Assembly (NCBI RefSeq): GCF_050948215.1
Contig: NC_135151.1
Location: forward strand, 21,822,720-21,886,719
From: Halictus rubicundus
Lineage: Eukaryota > Arthropoda > Insecta > Hymenoptera > Halictidae
Length of the DNA stretch: 64,000 nucleotides
Direction of reading: 5' to 3'
The notes beneath the pieces are model-generated. The model was not told the origin of the DNA and ran no database searches. It was given only the letters and a program-made list of their open reading frames with translations. Position 1 is the first letter of the stretch, and every line of letters starts with the position of its first letter. The translations under genes and the position numbers were made by a program. Positions 33,787 to 45,662 of the stretch are shown here, one piece after another.

Positions 33787-34984
33787 TTAGGGGTACCCAG
33801 AAGTAATCAATTATTTGCAAATAATCTATTTTGCCTTTAGTTCTGTACCGATCGTTGAAGAGGAAACACCGGAAGCCTGTACTCAAAATATTCTAAAAAG
33901 TATAATTTTTTTTACAATAATAAAATGGCGGCCGTACCTTCCGAGGATCATATTCGTCATTGCATACTTTTTCATTTTCATGCGGGATTTAATGCAACGG
34001 TAACGACAAAGAAAATTTGCGATGTTTATGGAGATGTATTGAAGTGTCAACGTTGGTACAGAAGGTTTGCTGCTGGTGATTATGATCTCTCCGACAGGCC
34101 TCGAAGTGGACGACCAGTTGAATTTGATAATGACGCCCTAAAATCTCTAGTGGAAGCTGATCCAAAATTAAGTATACAAGAATTATCGAGAAGCCTTGGG
34201 TCCACGTGGTCAACTATACAATGGCACCTACACGAAATGGGAATGGCATATAGGCAAGGAATATGTGTACCGCATCAATTAGAGCAACAAGAATGTTCGT
34301 CGAAGTTTGCACTTCATTGCTATCCAGATTTCGTGGAGATCCATTTCTTAGCAGAATCGTCACCGGAGATGAAAAATGGATTCTTCATGATAACATAAAG
34401 AGTTCCAAGCAGTGGCTTTCTGCAAATCGAACCGCAACATCAACCCCTAAACCTAGCTTATCGCTTAGAAAGGTGTTACCGTGCATTTGGTGGGACTGTC
34501 GTGGCATAATTCACTTTGAGTTGTTGAAACATGGAGAAACAGTTACTGCTCAGTTGTATTGTCAGCAATTACAACGGCTGTATTCAGAACTATTGAAAAA
34601 GAGGGCATCTTTAGTCCACAGAAAAGGTGTAATACTGCAAATTGACTATACCCGGCCCTGAACAGCGAAACTCACTCAGGAAAAAAACAAAGAATTGCAA
34701 TGGGAAGTTTGACGCACCCCCGTACTCACCGGATATTGCTCCCTCTGATCTTTTCAGATCTCTGGAGCATTATTTAAGAAATAAAACATTCTGTAGAAGA
34801 TGTTAGGAGGCACCTTGAGTCATATTTTGTTTCATGAACCCTGGATTTCTATAAGAGGGGGATGATAGTAAACTGTCCTTGATAATGATGGAGATTATAT
34901 AATAAATTAAGAAATAAAAACTTGAATTTACTAGAAAGTTTGTTTTAGATTTTAAGATAATTGATTACTTATGGGTCCCCCTAA
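33787..34984 (+). mobile_element. Decayed mariner, 1198 bp (second family)
   Basis: Ends TTAGGGGTACCCAGAAGTAA and inverted TTAGGGGGACCCATAAGTAA are flanked by TA duplications. It encloses a frameshifted transposase (33925-34806). Two internally deleted relatives lie at 18506-18816 and 49689-50136. Confidence 0.9.
33925..34806 (+). pseudogene. Mariner transposase pseudogene
   Basis: An ATG at 33925 opens MAAVPSEDHIRHCILFHFHA, a first helix-turn-helix (KKICDVYGD), the linker RPRSGRPVEFDNDALKSL and a second HTH ending near CVPHQL. A frameshift near 34263-34290 moves the reading to a frame with VTGDEKWILHD (first catalytic Asp) and CIWWDCRGIIHFELL. The second Asp motif reads QIDYTRP where HDNARP is usual, and is followed by TGA. 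After another stop and frame change the third motif YSPDIAPSDLF is still readable near 34723-34760. Order and motifs are those of an Irritans-like mariner, but it is inactive. Confidence 0.85.
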
Positions 34985-36258
34985 TAGATGATAAACGATA
35001 AATATTGTCTTTAGATGGCTGGGGAGTTTTACTTCCCAGAGACAATCTGTAAAGCTGGTCGAACGATAACGTGTCTCACAGCTGTTTATTCTTTTCTGCT
35101 TTCCGAACCAGTTCTGACTCGCAATCGCCCTTTTGGATGTAAGGGACCATGCTTAGCGTGTAACTCAAAACCCCGTGCGTGAGCTTAAGGACCGACCCGG
35201 ACGAAGACAGCCGCTTAATCCGTTTAATCCGGCTTACCAGAATACGACTGGTTATCGTGAATCCCTGCATCGCATTACTTATACCGCTATCCCCGGGGCC
35301 GTTTCAAAATTCGCTACCAACCGTGTACTTCCGGTCGGCCCTGCGGAAGGAGAAGCCTCGGTACAAGGTAACACGATTCCATGTTCTTTTATCGATCAAC
35401 CACCGTCTCACCTTAAATAGCTACACACGCACCATAGAGTAGCGAGTCACCACCCCTCCGAGCCCCCCACCCCCCTAACACACCTTCGACTCACCCCTCG
35501 ACGATATGCAATCCTGAAATTTGTATCCAGTTGACGCATGACAAATGACCCTAATTCGAACAGATAGCAGCTGTTCACTGACTTATCGGCGTATAGAATA
35601 ATCCTGCGATTAAGGGCCCAGATTGCACAAAGGGACGAATTTGTACTGGTGCGCTACTGGTTTCAAATTGGTATGTAAGATACCCATGAGATACTCGAGT
35701 AGACTGTTGAGAATTTCGATTCGGAATACGATCTTCCACGAGTTAGATGTTATAACCAGGATATATGCGCGAACCGACTTTCGAAAGTACGGAGTTTCGA
35801 GTATCGATACGTTCGAAAAAACCATTCGATTAAACCGGATCAACAAACAAACGAAATTTCGTTCAAACGGTGAAGAAACGTTTGTATTTATTTTACAATA
35901 TTTCCGTTGATCTGGTATAAACCGTACAATAAAACTACGACAAAACAGAATGTACACTACAAGAAATAAACGGAAATGAAACTAAAATCCACACGATTCT
36001 TCACATTTCATCTAAACGTTCCAAATTGTATTCGGTGTGATACTAATCAGAAAAATGTCACGAATATATCGAAAAAGTTTTATCGTTGAACACAGATCTT
36101 GAAATAGCGTTCATACTCGATACAAGAAACTTCTCGGTCCCGCAGTTGCCACTTATATCGAGACATTGCTGTATTTCTCAATTTTATTTCAAACCTGGTT
36201 CCGCTCGATATCATATAGTACGCAATAACGCGGCAAAAGTAATTCACCGACCATAACC
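34985..36258. other. Gene-free stretch
   Basis: Moderately GC-rich. Frames up to about 115 codons (35610-35957, minus; 35623-35910, plus) overlap and are not recognised. No repeat assigned. Confidence 0.45.
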
Positions 36259-36260
36259 TA

Positions 36261-37547
36261 TTAGGTTGGCAAGAAAGTAATTTCAGTTTTCACTAATAGA
36301 TGGCTTTATGTTTTGTTTGATTGACTTCTGTTAACGTTGCATGTGTTTTCTTTCTGACATTTCATAACTGCATCTTTTAGGTTACTTTTGAAGCAAATTA
36401 CACGTAATTTTGATTAAAATTGTTAGCTCTGTGTCAATTTGAACATGGAGTGCAAAAACCAACATTATAGGCACACATTGCTTTTTTATTTCCGTAGAGG
36501 TAAAAAAGCTGCCGAGGCTCACAAAGATATATGTGAAGTTTATGGTGTGGATTGCTTAACAGAACGCACGTGCCAGAATTGGTTTAAAAAGTTCCGTTCT
36601 AGAAATTTCTCAGTTAAAGGCGACCAACGTTCTGGTCGACCATCTGAAGTTGATGATGACCAAATGAAAGCCATTATTGAATCGGATCGTCGCATAACTG
36701 TCCGAGAGATTGCAGACAGGTTAAATGTCTCGCATACAACTATAGAATATCGTTTAAAAAGTCTCGGAATCGTTAAGAAGCTCGATATTTGGGTTCCACA
36801 CGAATTGAAAGAAATTCACTTAACGCAACGCATCAGCATATGCGATATGCGTCTCAAACGAAATGAAATCGACGCTTTGCCGAAGCGAATCATCACTGCT
36901 GATGAGAAATGGGTTGTTTGCAATAACACAACTCGAAAACGATCATGGTCCAAGCGTGATGAATCAGTCCAAACCACGCCGAAAGCTGAATTGCACCAAA
37001 AGAAGATCATGTTGTCGGTTTGGTGGGATTACAAAGGTATTGTGTATTTTGAGCTTCTCCCAAGAAACAAAACCATTAATTCAGATGTTTATTGTCGACA
37101 ACTAACAAAACTGGACACAGCAATCAAAGAAAAACGGCCAGAATTGGCAAATCGCAAAGGAATCGTGTTCCACCATGATAACGCTAGGCCATGCACATCT
37201 TTGGTAACACGTGAAAAGTTATTGGAGCTTGGTTGGGAAGTGATGTCACATCCACCATATAGCCCTGACATTGCACCATCAGATTATCATTTATTCCGAA
37301 GTTTACAAAACTCTTTGAATGGTAAAACTTTCACTAATGATGATGGTCTGAAATCGCACTTGGATCAGTTTTTCACCGAAAAGGATCAGAAGTTTTATGA
37401 TCGCGGAATTATGAAGCTACCAGAAAGATGGCAAAAGATCACAGAACAAGATGGAAAATCTTTTATTGATTAAAGTTCATTGCTTTGATAAAAAAATTGG
37501 ATTTCATTTCACCTGAAAATACCGAAATTACTTTCTTGCCAGCCTAA
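36261..37547 (+). mobile_element. Intact mariner, 1287 bp
   Basis: Inverted ends TTAGGTTGGCAAGAAAGTAA and TTAGGCTGGCAAGAAAGTAA (inverted), about 26 bases with one early mismatch, are flanked by TA (36259-36260, 37548-37549). Size and layout are canonical for mariner. The single gene inside is open from start to stop. A second copy of exactly the same length lies at 60006-61292. Confidence 0.95.
36445..37473 (+). CDS. Mariner transposase, open reading frame of 342 residues
   Basis: Cut-and-paste transposase expected to bind the element's ends and move it between TA sites. The ATG at 36445 is the first in frame and gives 342 residues, close to the 345 usual for the family. Visible parts are an N-terminal HTH (residues ~8-50, ...YFRRGKKAAEAHKDI), the linker RSGRPSEVDDDQ (62-73) and a second HTH (83-108, VREIADRLNVSHTT). 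Then come the WVPHEL motif (116-121) and a DD34D catalytic domain: Asp153 in TADEKW, Asp245 in HHDNARP and Asp280 in YSPDIAPSDYHLF. The Asp245-Asp280 gap is exactly 34. Odd points: alanine replaces the usual glycine before Asp153, and cysteine replaces the usual histidine after HHDNARP, so activity is uncertain despite the open frame. Insects often carry many such copies; SETMAR is the vertebrate domesticated relative. No host promoter is implied. Confidence 0.95.
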   Translation: MECKNQHYRHTLLFYFRRGKKAAEAHKDICEVYGVDCLTERTCQNWFKKFRSRNFSVKGDQRSGRPSEVDDDQMKAIIESDRRITVREIADRLNVSHTTIEYRLKSLGIVKKLDIWVPHELKEIHLTQRISICDMRLKRNEIDALPKRIITADEKWVVCNNTTRKRSWSKRDESVQTTPKAELHQKKIMLSVWWDYKGIVYFELLPRNKTINSDVYCRQLTKLDTAIKEKRPELANRKGIVFHHDNARPCTSLVTREKLLELGWEVMSHPPYSPDIAPSDYHLFRSLQNSLNGKTFTNDDGLKSHLDQFFTEKDQKFYDRGIMKLPERWQKITEQDGKSFID

Positions 37548-37549
37548 TA

Positions 37550-38190
37550 GTTCCGGGAAACTGTCTCGATTACTTCGTTCGATCGACGATTATGTCGAGG
37601 GGCAATAGGCGGTCGAGTGTGGGACGTTGTTTAATGGAAACGGGTCTGATGTCGCGGCGGAAAACGTTGGCTTCTTCGACCGCGTCTCCGACCAGTTCTG
37701 GCAACGTCATCTAGCCAGGAGGGTCGAAACGATTGGATCGGTCGTGGACCGGAGATCCTCAGGTTCGGGTGTCGCGAAGCTTAGAGCCTGCAAGTCCGTA
37801 AGATAGGCATTAGCATGCATAGGTTGACCCGACGCATTTAGCAAACTCATCCCAACCCCCTGACAAACCCCTTCCAGGTCTTTTCGGTCGCCTGGCCTGC
37901 TCCTAGGACCGGCATGACTCCTCGGCACCCCGGTCCGGGGTAAGTTCAGCCGAGCGAGCAACGTAAACTGAGGGATGAGTAGTGGCGCGCGCGCGCGCGC
38001 GAGGAACACCGGCTAGACTTTCTTCGCTTTTTACCCTCGTCCGACCTGTCCGCTTACTCGCTCAAGTATGCATAAATTTCACGCTCGTACACGTTTACAG
38101 GGACGCCTGTTTCTCTTCTTCCCATTCACGCCGAAATACTACCCCTCGCTGCTTATTAATCAGCCGGATAAACCGTCCGATGGGAATGTA
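37550..38190. other. GC-rich gene-free block
   Basis: CpG-rich with an alternating GC run at 37984-38001. The frame at 37707-38009 (minus, 100 codons) is not recognised. Confidence 0.5.
37984..38001. repeat. (GC)n microsatellite
   Basis: Alternating GC run, potentially Z-DNA forming. Confidence 0.9.
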
Positions 38191-38392
38191 TTGGGTTGTC
38201 CGGAAAGGTCGTGCCGTTTTTCTGTTGGTGGCGTTAGGGTAGGTCTGAATATGTCAGAACGATTGAAAACAAATGTGTACGTAGTCTGAAAAGGTGATCT
38301 TTCGGGCATTTTTAGGAAGAAGCTTGATTAGGATATATTCATTTTTGTTGGTTTTATACGCCCTCAAATGTGGAAGGAAACAGAGGGAATTA
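38191..38392 (+). mobile_element. 5' end remnant of a third mariner family
   Basis: After a TA the sequence reads TTGGGTTGTCCGGAAAGGTC, the kind of inverted end seen in several insect mariners. It is followed by untranslated sequence with GATTGAAAACAAATGTGTAC and TAGGAAGAAGCTTGATTAGG. No transposase start or right end follows; the sequence passes into a tandem array. Recognition rests on the terminal motif only. Confidence 0.55.
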
Positions 38393-38399
38393 TAGGCGT

Positions 38400-38880
38400 T
38401 TGATGCTTTTTTAAATACAAATACAAAATGTGAATTACATTTTGTATGGATTTTAGTCTTTCTTCTTTTTTAGAACGACTGGTCGGGGACAATTCTGTGG
38501 TAATTTTATTATTTTTTGAAGTTGTATTACCCGATGGAAAATAATAAATGAAATACAAAATACAATTTACACTTTGTGTAGATTTTAGTCTTTCTTCTTT
38601 TTTACAACGACTGGTCAGGGACAATTCTGTGGTAATTTTATTACTTTCTGAAGTTATATTACCATGATGGAAAATAATAAATTAAATACAAAATATAATT
38701 TACACTTTGTATAGATTTTAGTCTTTCTTCTTTTTTACAACGACTGGTCAGGGACAATTCTGTGGTAATTTTATTATTTCTTGAAGTTACATTTCCTGAA
38801 GGAAAATAGTAAATAAAATACAAAATATAATTTACATTTTGTATACATTTTAGTCTTGTTTTGTATAGAGTATATTTTTA
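38400..38880 (-). repeat. Tandem array, ~130-bp AT-rich units, about 3.5 copies
   Basis: The word TTTTAGTCTTTCTTCTTTTT recurs near 38451, 38584 and 38718, each time followed by AACGACTGGTC and GGGACAATTCTGTGGTAATT. The last unit is partial (TTTTAGTCTTGTTTTGTATA near 38848). Confidence 0.9.
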
Positions 38881-39722
38881 TATTTCCATATATGCTAAGT
38901 AAATGGAACAATTTAACAATAAATAGGCAAATTTGTTTGAGTGTTTAAATTACATTTTGTATCTCTGTAAAAATTCAAGATCGGTTTCTCGACAGTACGA
39001 AAATTCGAAAATCGCTTTTGGAGTCCAATCGAAAATTGTGTATTCTGTTAGAGCGGTCATTCGGAAACACTCCGGCAAAGTTTTATTTGAAAATTCGTAA
39101 AACTGTCGGATTTGCAGCTCTGAAAGTTTGAGCGTTCGCGGTGGCACAGTGGACCGTGCCCCTCGGGCATACAACAAAAATGTGGCATTCGTTTTTGGAA
39201 TAGAAAATTGTCAAACACCTGAGTATAACCAACGGTTTTCTGCATATAAGAATTATTTAAAACAGTGTCGACCCGTTGACGTACAATCGTACCGCAGAGC
39301 GATGGCAGACAATTGAAACAACTCCAAATACGTTTTTCTTGGGACAAAATTTTCAAAGTTGGTGCCAGAGAAATATCTGTAAAGACACTACTGAAACAGG
39401 CTAAACAAAATTTTACATTTTTCTTTCTTTTTTATAAAGGAATTGTTAAAATAATATTGTTTAGGGGAAAAGATTCAGGTACATTAAAAATCGTCTCGAC
39501 AGTTAATTGGCAACGAGGGGCTTTAACTAGTTATATGAAATTTGGTTAATAATTATATGAAATAGTTATATATTTATATTTTAGTTATGTATTAGTTATA
39601 TTAATAGTTATATTAATAGTTATATTAATAATTATATGAAACGACTGTACATGTTTTAGACAATTTGAGAAATTCTGACGTTTAAGAAATTTCATTAGAC
39701 AAATGTACAAGAGTTTTAAGAA
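38881..39722. other. AT-rich gene-free stretch with a short tandem run
   Basis: No gene recognised. At about 39570-39640 the 12-mer TTAATAGTTATA repeats three to four times. Frames near 39057-39356 (minus) and 39128-39549 (plus) are not recognised. Confidence 0.5.
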
Positions 39723-39909
39723 TACAGTGATTTCTCTATATATGTCGCCAAGGCCTGCATGATAAATGTCGCGGAATTATCCCCACTACCGCGGGGTATA
39801 CCCTTGGACGCCGACTAGTGTAAATATAACACGGCTCGGATATGTCTCCTGGACGATACTTGTCACTGGCAAGTCCCGAGTTGTTGACATATATCGAGTA
39901 CTCATTGTA
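39723..39909 (+). mobile_element. P element, 187 bp, well preserved left half
   Basis: Left end TACAGTGATTTCTCTATATA, then GTCGCCAAGGCCTGCATGAT and core GGAATTATCCCCACTACCGC. The right half has ATAACACGGCTCGG, CTCCTGGACGATACTTGTCA and the end GACATATATCGAGTACTCAT. About 15 bases shorter than full size, lost in the middle. Confidence 0.9.
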
Positions 39910-40852
39910 TGTCACAGTTGCGTTGACCTTTCTAAGGACATCTAACGTCTATGTGATCTGTAAAAATTGTTTTATGTCGTTTTCAATAATTTTAGGTTGC
40001 AGGGAGGCAATCAAATCATGTTTCTTTCACGTTTAAAAGATCTTGGAAGTCCACCTGAACGCGCAAAATTTTTCAGTTATAAAAGTATGGTCTCAAGATT
40101 GTCCTGATACTTGTAATGGCTGTAACAAGCGCAGGCACGAGGACCACCTGCTCTGGTAAGCCCGAAAGCGTCAACTCGAGGTCGTAGTAGTTGCAGATTG
40201 TTAGTAACAGTTTCAATGTGTTCGGAACTATTTGTATCGGATTTCGTGAGCCCCGAACTTTTATGTATCGTAATCAGTATACATGATATACATATGTACT
40301 CCAGAGCCGCGTTACCCTCGCGAATAATAAAATCCAACTTCTTAAATCATGATTCGACTCGACCAAATTTTTAATTAGTTTTCGCCACATAGTTCGTCCG
40401 TAGCATCAATACACACACCTACACCTTCAACCGATCGTACGTAATAGATCGCAAATTCTATAAGACAGTGGTCTGCATAAAGACTATAGTGATCCCTTAC
40501 ATTACAGCAAAAAATTCAAAATGTTAGGCTGGTCAAAACCTAATGTCGTAATTTTAGGTAAGAAATTAAATTGAATACAATTTAGTAAATCTAATACAAT
40601 CTTTTTTTCCAGCCTGTTTCTTTTGTTTCATTCCCCACTGTTCGCGATTTTCTTTCTTTCTTACAATTTTAAACAATGACGTTCCGTTTGAACGAGAGTC
40701 CTTTCCGATAACAGGTGTGCCAACATTGGAAATGTTTAGGTAGAACACACGTGCTCGCCAATTTTCCAAGAGTGCCATACTTTTGTTCCCGCGAAAACGG
40801 ACCTTCACGTGTATTTTATTACGTTCCCCTATCGTTAAAATTCATTATTCAC
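39910..40852. other. Gene-free stretch
   Basis: No gene or repeat recognised; frames up to 86 codons have no family signature. Confidence 0.45.
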
Positions 40853-41077
40853 GTAACACTAGATTCACGGAGTACAAAAATCCAGTATTTTACATTACTT
40901 TATAAAACTAAGAAGAACGTGTCTATCCAAGTTTTCAGCCGTTTGTTAAATAACACATACCCAAAGAAATAAATTCGTTGCCCAACTCCACGTAGATGGA
41001 TCTTCACGATCTCAATAATCGTAAATTAAAAATAATAGAACCCGTCATTTTGACGGGTCCCGTAAACCCAGCCTTAA
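40853..41077 (-). mobile_element. H element, 225 bp, reverse of the 9145 copy
   Basis: Begins GTAACACTAGATTCACGG, contains CCCAAAGAAATAAATTCGTT and the palindromic CCCGTCATTTTGACGGGTCC near the right end, and ends CCTTAA. Matches 9145-9370 inverted. Confidence 0.75.
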
Positions 41078-43028
41078 ACTCCGAGGTCAAAAGTTGTATT
41101 TCCCTCCTCAAAAAAAAAAAAAAAAAAAGAAAAAATAGAATTTCATGCAACGACCTGTGCCATTTTGTTCGGCGCTGTGCACCACGACGCTATTGTAGAT
41201 CCTTCGGGATTCCCTCGACGACTGTCTCGCCGAGATCTAGCACGCGGGGACGAAAAAATTCGCGCGCATTCTCTCGTGATCAGTTTTAAAGGCGGTGCGC
41301 GCGCGCGCGCGCGCGGCCCGGCCGGTAATGAAACAAAATTCAAATAAATCGTGGTTCGGGATCGTATTTCAGCGTCCGAGCGAGCTGAACGACAGAGGAA
41401 ATAAAACAGAAGGCGGCGCAGACGTGTGGTCGCGATAAATCAGCACCGTCGCCGATAAATCACGAAATTTCTTTTCCCCTTGTTTGCCGGGACGAGGGGT
41501 GGGGGGAGCGGTGAGGGGAGGGGAGGGGACGATGTGTATCCCCCCGCCGGACGTCATCTGGCGAGTTATTCGCGACATCGATCGTGAATATTCGAGTACC
41601 GGGTAGCTGATCGGGTAACCGGGAAATGCAGTCGGGCAACATGTGCGAGATAATCCGAAACTGTTCCCGACGGTGCCGTCTTAACCTAATTTCGCCCGGC
41701 GTCTATCCTTACGTCGGCCCGGTTATTCACCATTTCGGTTCTGCTCAGACCCCGTAACATCCTTTCCCCATTCCTCCCTGTGTTAGCCCGGGCACTTAAT
41801 AACATCGGGCCCGCGCGGGCTAGCCCGCGTACCTCGGAGTCGCGTGCGGTTTTATCTCGCGGTTTCCGTCGACGCTTCGACGCTTAACTGCCGCGTTATG
41901 AATCTTCGGGCGGTTCACCGCTCGTTAGCCGACCGTGTACGCGTGCATTCTTTCATTTGCACCCCCCCCCCCCCCCCCAAAACCCCCTCGCCCGCGCCAG
42001 CCATCGTTCGCCGGCCGAATCCTACTGCTAATAAATGAAGACTGATAACGGCGCCGTTTGAAATCTCGGTATAACGGCGCTAATGCACGTTTACGACCGG
42101 CACTTGATTCCCCTGGATTCAACGAACGCTCCCACGCGCTGCGCACTCACCGAAAACGCGATTTCGGCGCTCGAAGGTGGAACATTTTTTTTTGGGAGGT
42201 GTTTTAAGTACATTCCGAAGGAAGGTAATCCGGAAAAAATTTTTTGTCCCTCCTGCGACCCTCGGGAGGGCGGTAAAGTTCGAGGAAGAAATTAAGAAAT
42301 TGTCTCCTTTCACATGAATTGTCCAATATTCAATTTAAAAGGAAACTATTAGAAATAGCTGAGTTGGGTTCAGGCAGTACGAGAGAAGTTACATCTTCTA
42401 GGATTTCAAACGATTTTGAAACAATTGTTATTACATTTTGAAAATTATAGTTTTCTCAAGCGAGCACAAGTTTTTCGCCCGGAATTTGAACTTTAAGTGT
42501 GCATATGCTAGCCGGAACCTAATGGAACCTAGCAACGACTACACTGTGATAAACTATGATTTGTCGACCAAACGATGCAAGAAAATTCATTTGCGACAAC
42601 ATGCAACAAATCGACCAGAAATTACAGATTTACTTCAGGAATATTAATGCAGAAGAACAGGTATATTAATTCCACTTATTCTATAATTTGTTTGAAACCT
42701 GTGTGATTAATAAACATGTAATATCACGTACATGTCACGTAAAGAAAATCGAATTAATTTGATGTATGTCGTTGTTCGATATTATAGTGCACCTTTACCG
42801 TGAAAATATCCTTTTCATATTTCACAAGAGGATATATTGCGTTTAATGTCATGGAATATTAACTATTGCTGACACAAACGCTGGTGGCGAACGTGTTAAA
42901 AAACTCAAGTCGTCTGGTTCAATTTTGAAAAAAGTTATTCCAGTGTAAAGAGTGTGTGAGTAGTAGTGAGGGGCACTGTACAGTGAATTTGCCTTTATTC
43001 GAACCACCTTTGAATCGAGGCAGCCGTT
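41078..43028. other. GC-rich gene-free block with homopolymers
   Basis: Poly(A) at 41110-41128, a GC alternation at 41296-41315 and a C run at 41962-41978. CpG-rich from 41160 to 42290. Frames under 100 codons and none recognised. Confidence 0.5.
41296..41315. repeat. (CG)n microsatellite
   Basis: Alternating CG run. Confidence 0.9.
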
Positions 43029-43231
43029 TACAGTGAATATTCGATATATGTCAACAACCCGGGTCTTGCCAGTGTCATGGATCGTGCAGGAGACATGCCC
43101 GAGCCGTGTTATGTTTACACAACTCGGCGTTCAAGGTCTCTCGAGCTTCGAGGCATACTCCGCGGTAGTGGGGATAATTTCGCGACGTTTATCATGCAGG
43201 CCTTGGCGACATATACAGAGAAATCACTGTA
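43029..43231 (-). mobile_element. P element, full length 203 bp, reverse orientation
   Basis: Starts TACAGTGAATATTCGATATA, continues GGGTCTTGCCAGTGTCATGG, GCCCGAGCCGTGTTATGTTT, CTCGAGCTTCGAGG, the core CCGCGGTAGTGGGGATAATT, and ends TATACAGAGAAATCACTGTA. The most complete uninterrupted copy in the window. Confidence 0.9.
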
Positions 43232-44222
43232 TTTAGAGCAGGCATTAGAGGGGTCCCTACCGTGCCCATACCGATTTAGAAAAAAGCTCAAAGAGCAGAG
43301 CCTAATGAAAAGGAACACTATTCCTAGTGTCTCAAATAATCGGAGTTCACTGTATCTATTTAAAATGTAAAATTGCGAATAAAACACGTTCGGTTGAATT
43401 AAAGTGTAAAATAAAAGTTAATAGGTTGTTAAAAACCGTTATAAGAACTGAAACGATGTTACGCTAATTCCGAGAGAAAAGGTACTGGCTTATACCGGTT
43501 CTGGCTTCGTTGTTTCATCGGTTTCGAAATAATTATTTATCAGTTTCGTGCCATTCCAAAAAATATATATTCATTATGGATTAATCAGATATCAGTAGCA
43601 AATCGGTTATGTACTTCGTTATTAATATTGAATTTTGCCGTTGAACTCCCTTCGTTATAATAATGGCATTATTATTCAATCGTATAATTGATATATCAAT
43701 CATTCATCAAATCCAAATGCAATTCTAGGGGAAAAATAAACTTATCTTGATTATCCATTTATTGTTTTCGTTCCAGTCGTAAAGGATGTGTTGTAGACCA
43801 AAACGTTGTTTGCGTTGTGTGTATTATTATTTTTTATTGCCTCGAAACTGTTCACCAATTCACCGTTATTCACTGTTAATGACTTTTTATTAGCAATTAC
43901 TTTAGAAACTATAACAACCCTCGTTTGCAACTAAACTTCTCTGTAACAGTCGACAGCTAACGATCATTATGCTTATAAACAATATTATCCAAATGACCTC
44001 CGTCAACTTTGATGAAAATTACTTTTAACATAGTTGCGACAACAAAATTTTTAATTGTACCAATAGTGTATTCCATCCAATAGATTCTTCGAGAAGAAGA
44101 AAGTTGCAGATCCACGTAAAATATAAAGTTTCAAAAATAAATGTTTGACAGGTCAAACTTCAAATACCATTTTCACACCTCGAGCATAAACAATAGCTGT
44201 TAAAAGAAAAATACGAGACCGG
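43232..44222. other. AT-rich gene-free stretch
   Basis: Nothing recognised. Confidence 0.5.
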
Positions 44223-44423
44223 TACAGTGAATTCCCGATATAAGTCACTGCGAGCCTCGCGTTTAAAGGTCAGTGGGACTACCCACACCACCACGGATAG
44301 TGACTTTTACATTTCCAGCGTGCACTGCGTATTTCAAATGCAACGTTCGGCGACATTCACAGATTTCGTCTAAATGTCACTCGCCAGAACCGCGCAAGTG
44401 ACTTATATCGGTAATTCATTGTA
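44223..44423 (+). mobile_element. P element, second subfamily, 201 bp
   Basis: Ends TACAGTGAATTCCCGATATA and (inverted) TACAATGAATTACCGATATA. Core GGGACTACCCACACCACCAC starts 52 bases from the left end, the same place as GGAATTATCCCCACTACCGC in the main subfamily. The right part ATGTCACTCGCCAGAACC parallels ATGTCACTGGCAAGACCC. The middle is unrelated or strongly diverged. Confidence 0.85.
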
Positions 44424-44544
44424 TTTAGAAGGTAGCCGCTAAGATTTTAGTTTCTATTCGTCTGATTCGATGGAGCATCGATCGAAATTTGTAAAACTAT
44501 GATCGATAAAATAGAATGATGGAGGATGCAGCGTTGAGGAAAGA

Positions 44545-44741
44545 TACAGTGAATTCCCGATATAAGTCACTGCGAGCCTCGCGTTTAAAGGTCACCGGGA
44601 CTACCCACACCACCACGGATGGTGACTTTTACATTTCCAGCGTGCACTGTGTATTTCAAATGCAACGTTCGGCGACAACCACAGATTTCGTCTAAATGTC
44701 ACTCGCCAGACGCAAGTGACTTATATCGAGATTTCACTGTA
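44545..44741 (+). mobile_element. P element, second subfamily, sister copy
   Basis: Nearly identical to 44223-44423 over the whole length (GACTACCCACACCACCACGG, TTTTACATTTCCAGCGTGCA). It has a few substitutions and a four-base loss near the right end. The two lie about 120 bases apart in the same orientation. Confidence 0.9.
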
Positions 44742-45427
44742 TTTTTCACACCGCATATTACATGCAACTTTCAGCAAAGTCAGAGGGTGCCACTTGGGTA
44801 ATATCCTTGTTGGCACACGGTCTAACGACCTATCATAAATTCAAGGCTCGAAATCCAGTTTGGACTCGGCCCGGAACACGTTAACGTTAACAGACACCTT
44901 GTTTCGATAGGGCTGAAGTATCATCAAAGGACTTCCCTATCTTCGCTCGCCTTTACTGCTAGAACCGTGCTTCAACAGTCCTTTCACCACTCTAATTTCC
45001 ACTGTTTGAACTTCAAACTTGTTCAGTTAGTCTAGGACCCCTTTGCTTTGCTTTCACTATTTGATTCTGTTTCTTGCGCAGGGTAGCGCTCCAACTTTGC
45101 GCTCTTACGTTTCCCTTCGGTTCCGCGTCGTCGAGCAGGAAGCACGTCAATATCCACAGGTCCAGTCGAATTTAACCCTTTCGATACTAACCACGACCAT
45201 ACTCGTCCAGCATCGACTCCTGACTGTTTACCGACGACGACCGTAGTCGTCCAACATTGAACGCTCGTTTCGTACTCATGGCGACCTAAATTACCCGTTA
45301 AAAGTTCGAATTCTTTCATTTTTTATTTATTTATTCCCCCCAATAAATTATTTTATATTCTCTCGAATAAATTATTTTATTTATTCTCTCGTAAATACTT
45401 AGCGAAACAAATATGTCAAATATCATT
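44742..45427. other. Gene-free stretch
   Basis: No gene or repeat recognised; opposing frames of 95 and 67 codons at about 45032-45319 are unrecognised. Confidence 0.45.
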
Positions 45428-45660
45428 TAACCCTTGGACCCCTGCGAGTTCTACGCCTATAGTGATTTTTGACCCACGCCGATATTTCACTACAGTTCTC
45501 TTTCGATATAAGGCGGGGGCTCGGGACCGGCTTTCGTCCTATTTCGGATGAAGAAGAAGAAGCGTCGTCTTATAATAAAATTGTTCATATTGACGGTCCC
45601 TCGGTCACGAATGACTCGGGCATAGCATGCCGAGGGTTTATATAATAGTACTCTAAACGG
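45428..45660 (+). repeat. Dispersed repeat R, copy 1
   Basis: Carries CCCTGCGAGTTCTACGCCTA, TTTGACCCACGCCGATATTT, TTTCGATATAAGGCG and ATTTCGGATGAAGAAGAAG. The same blocks occur inverted at 50205-50395. The ends AACCCTTGG and CCGAGGGTT are roughly inverted. No ORF. Confidence 0.7.
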
Positions 45661-45662
45661 GA

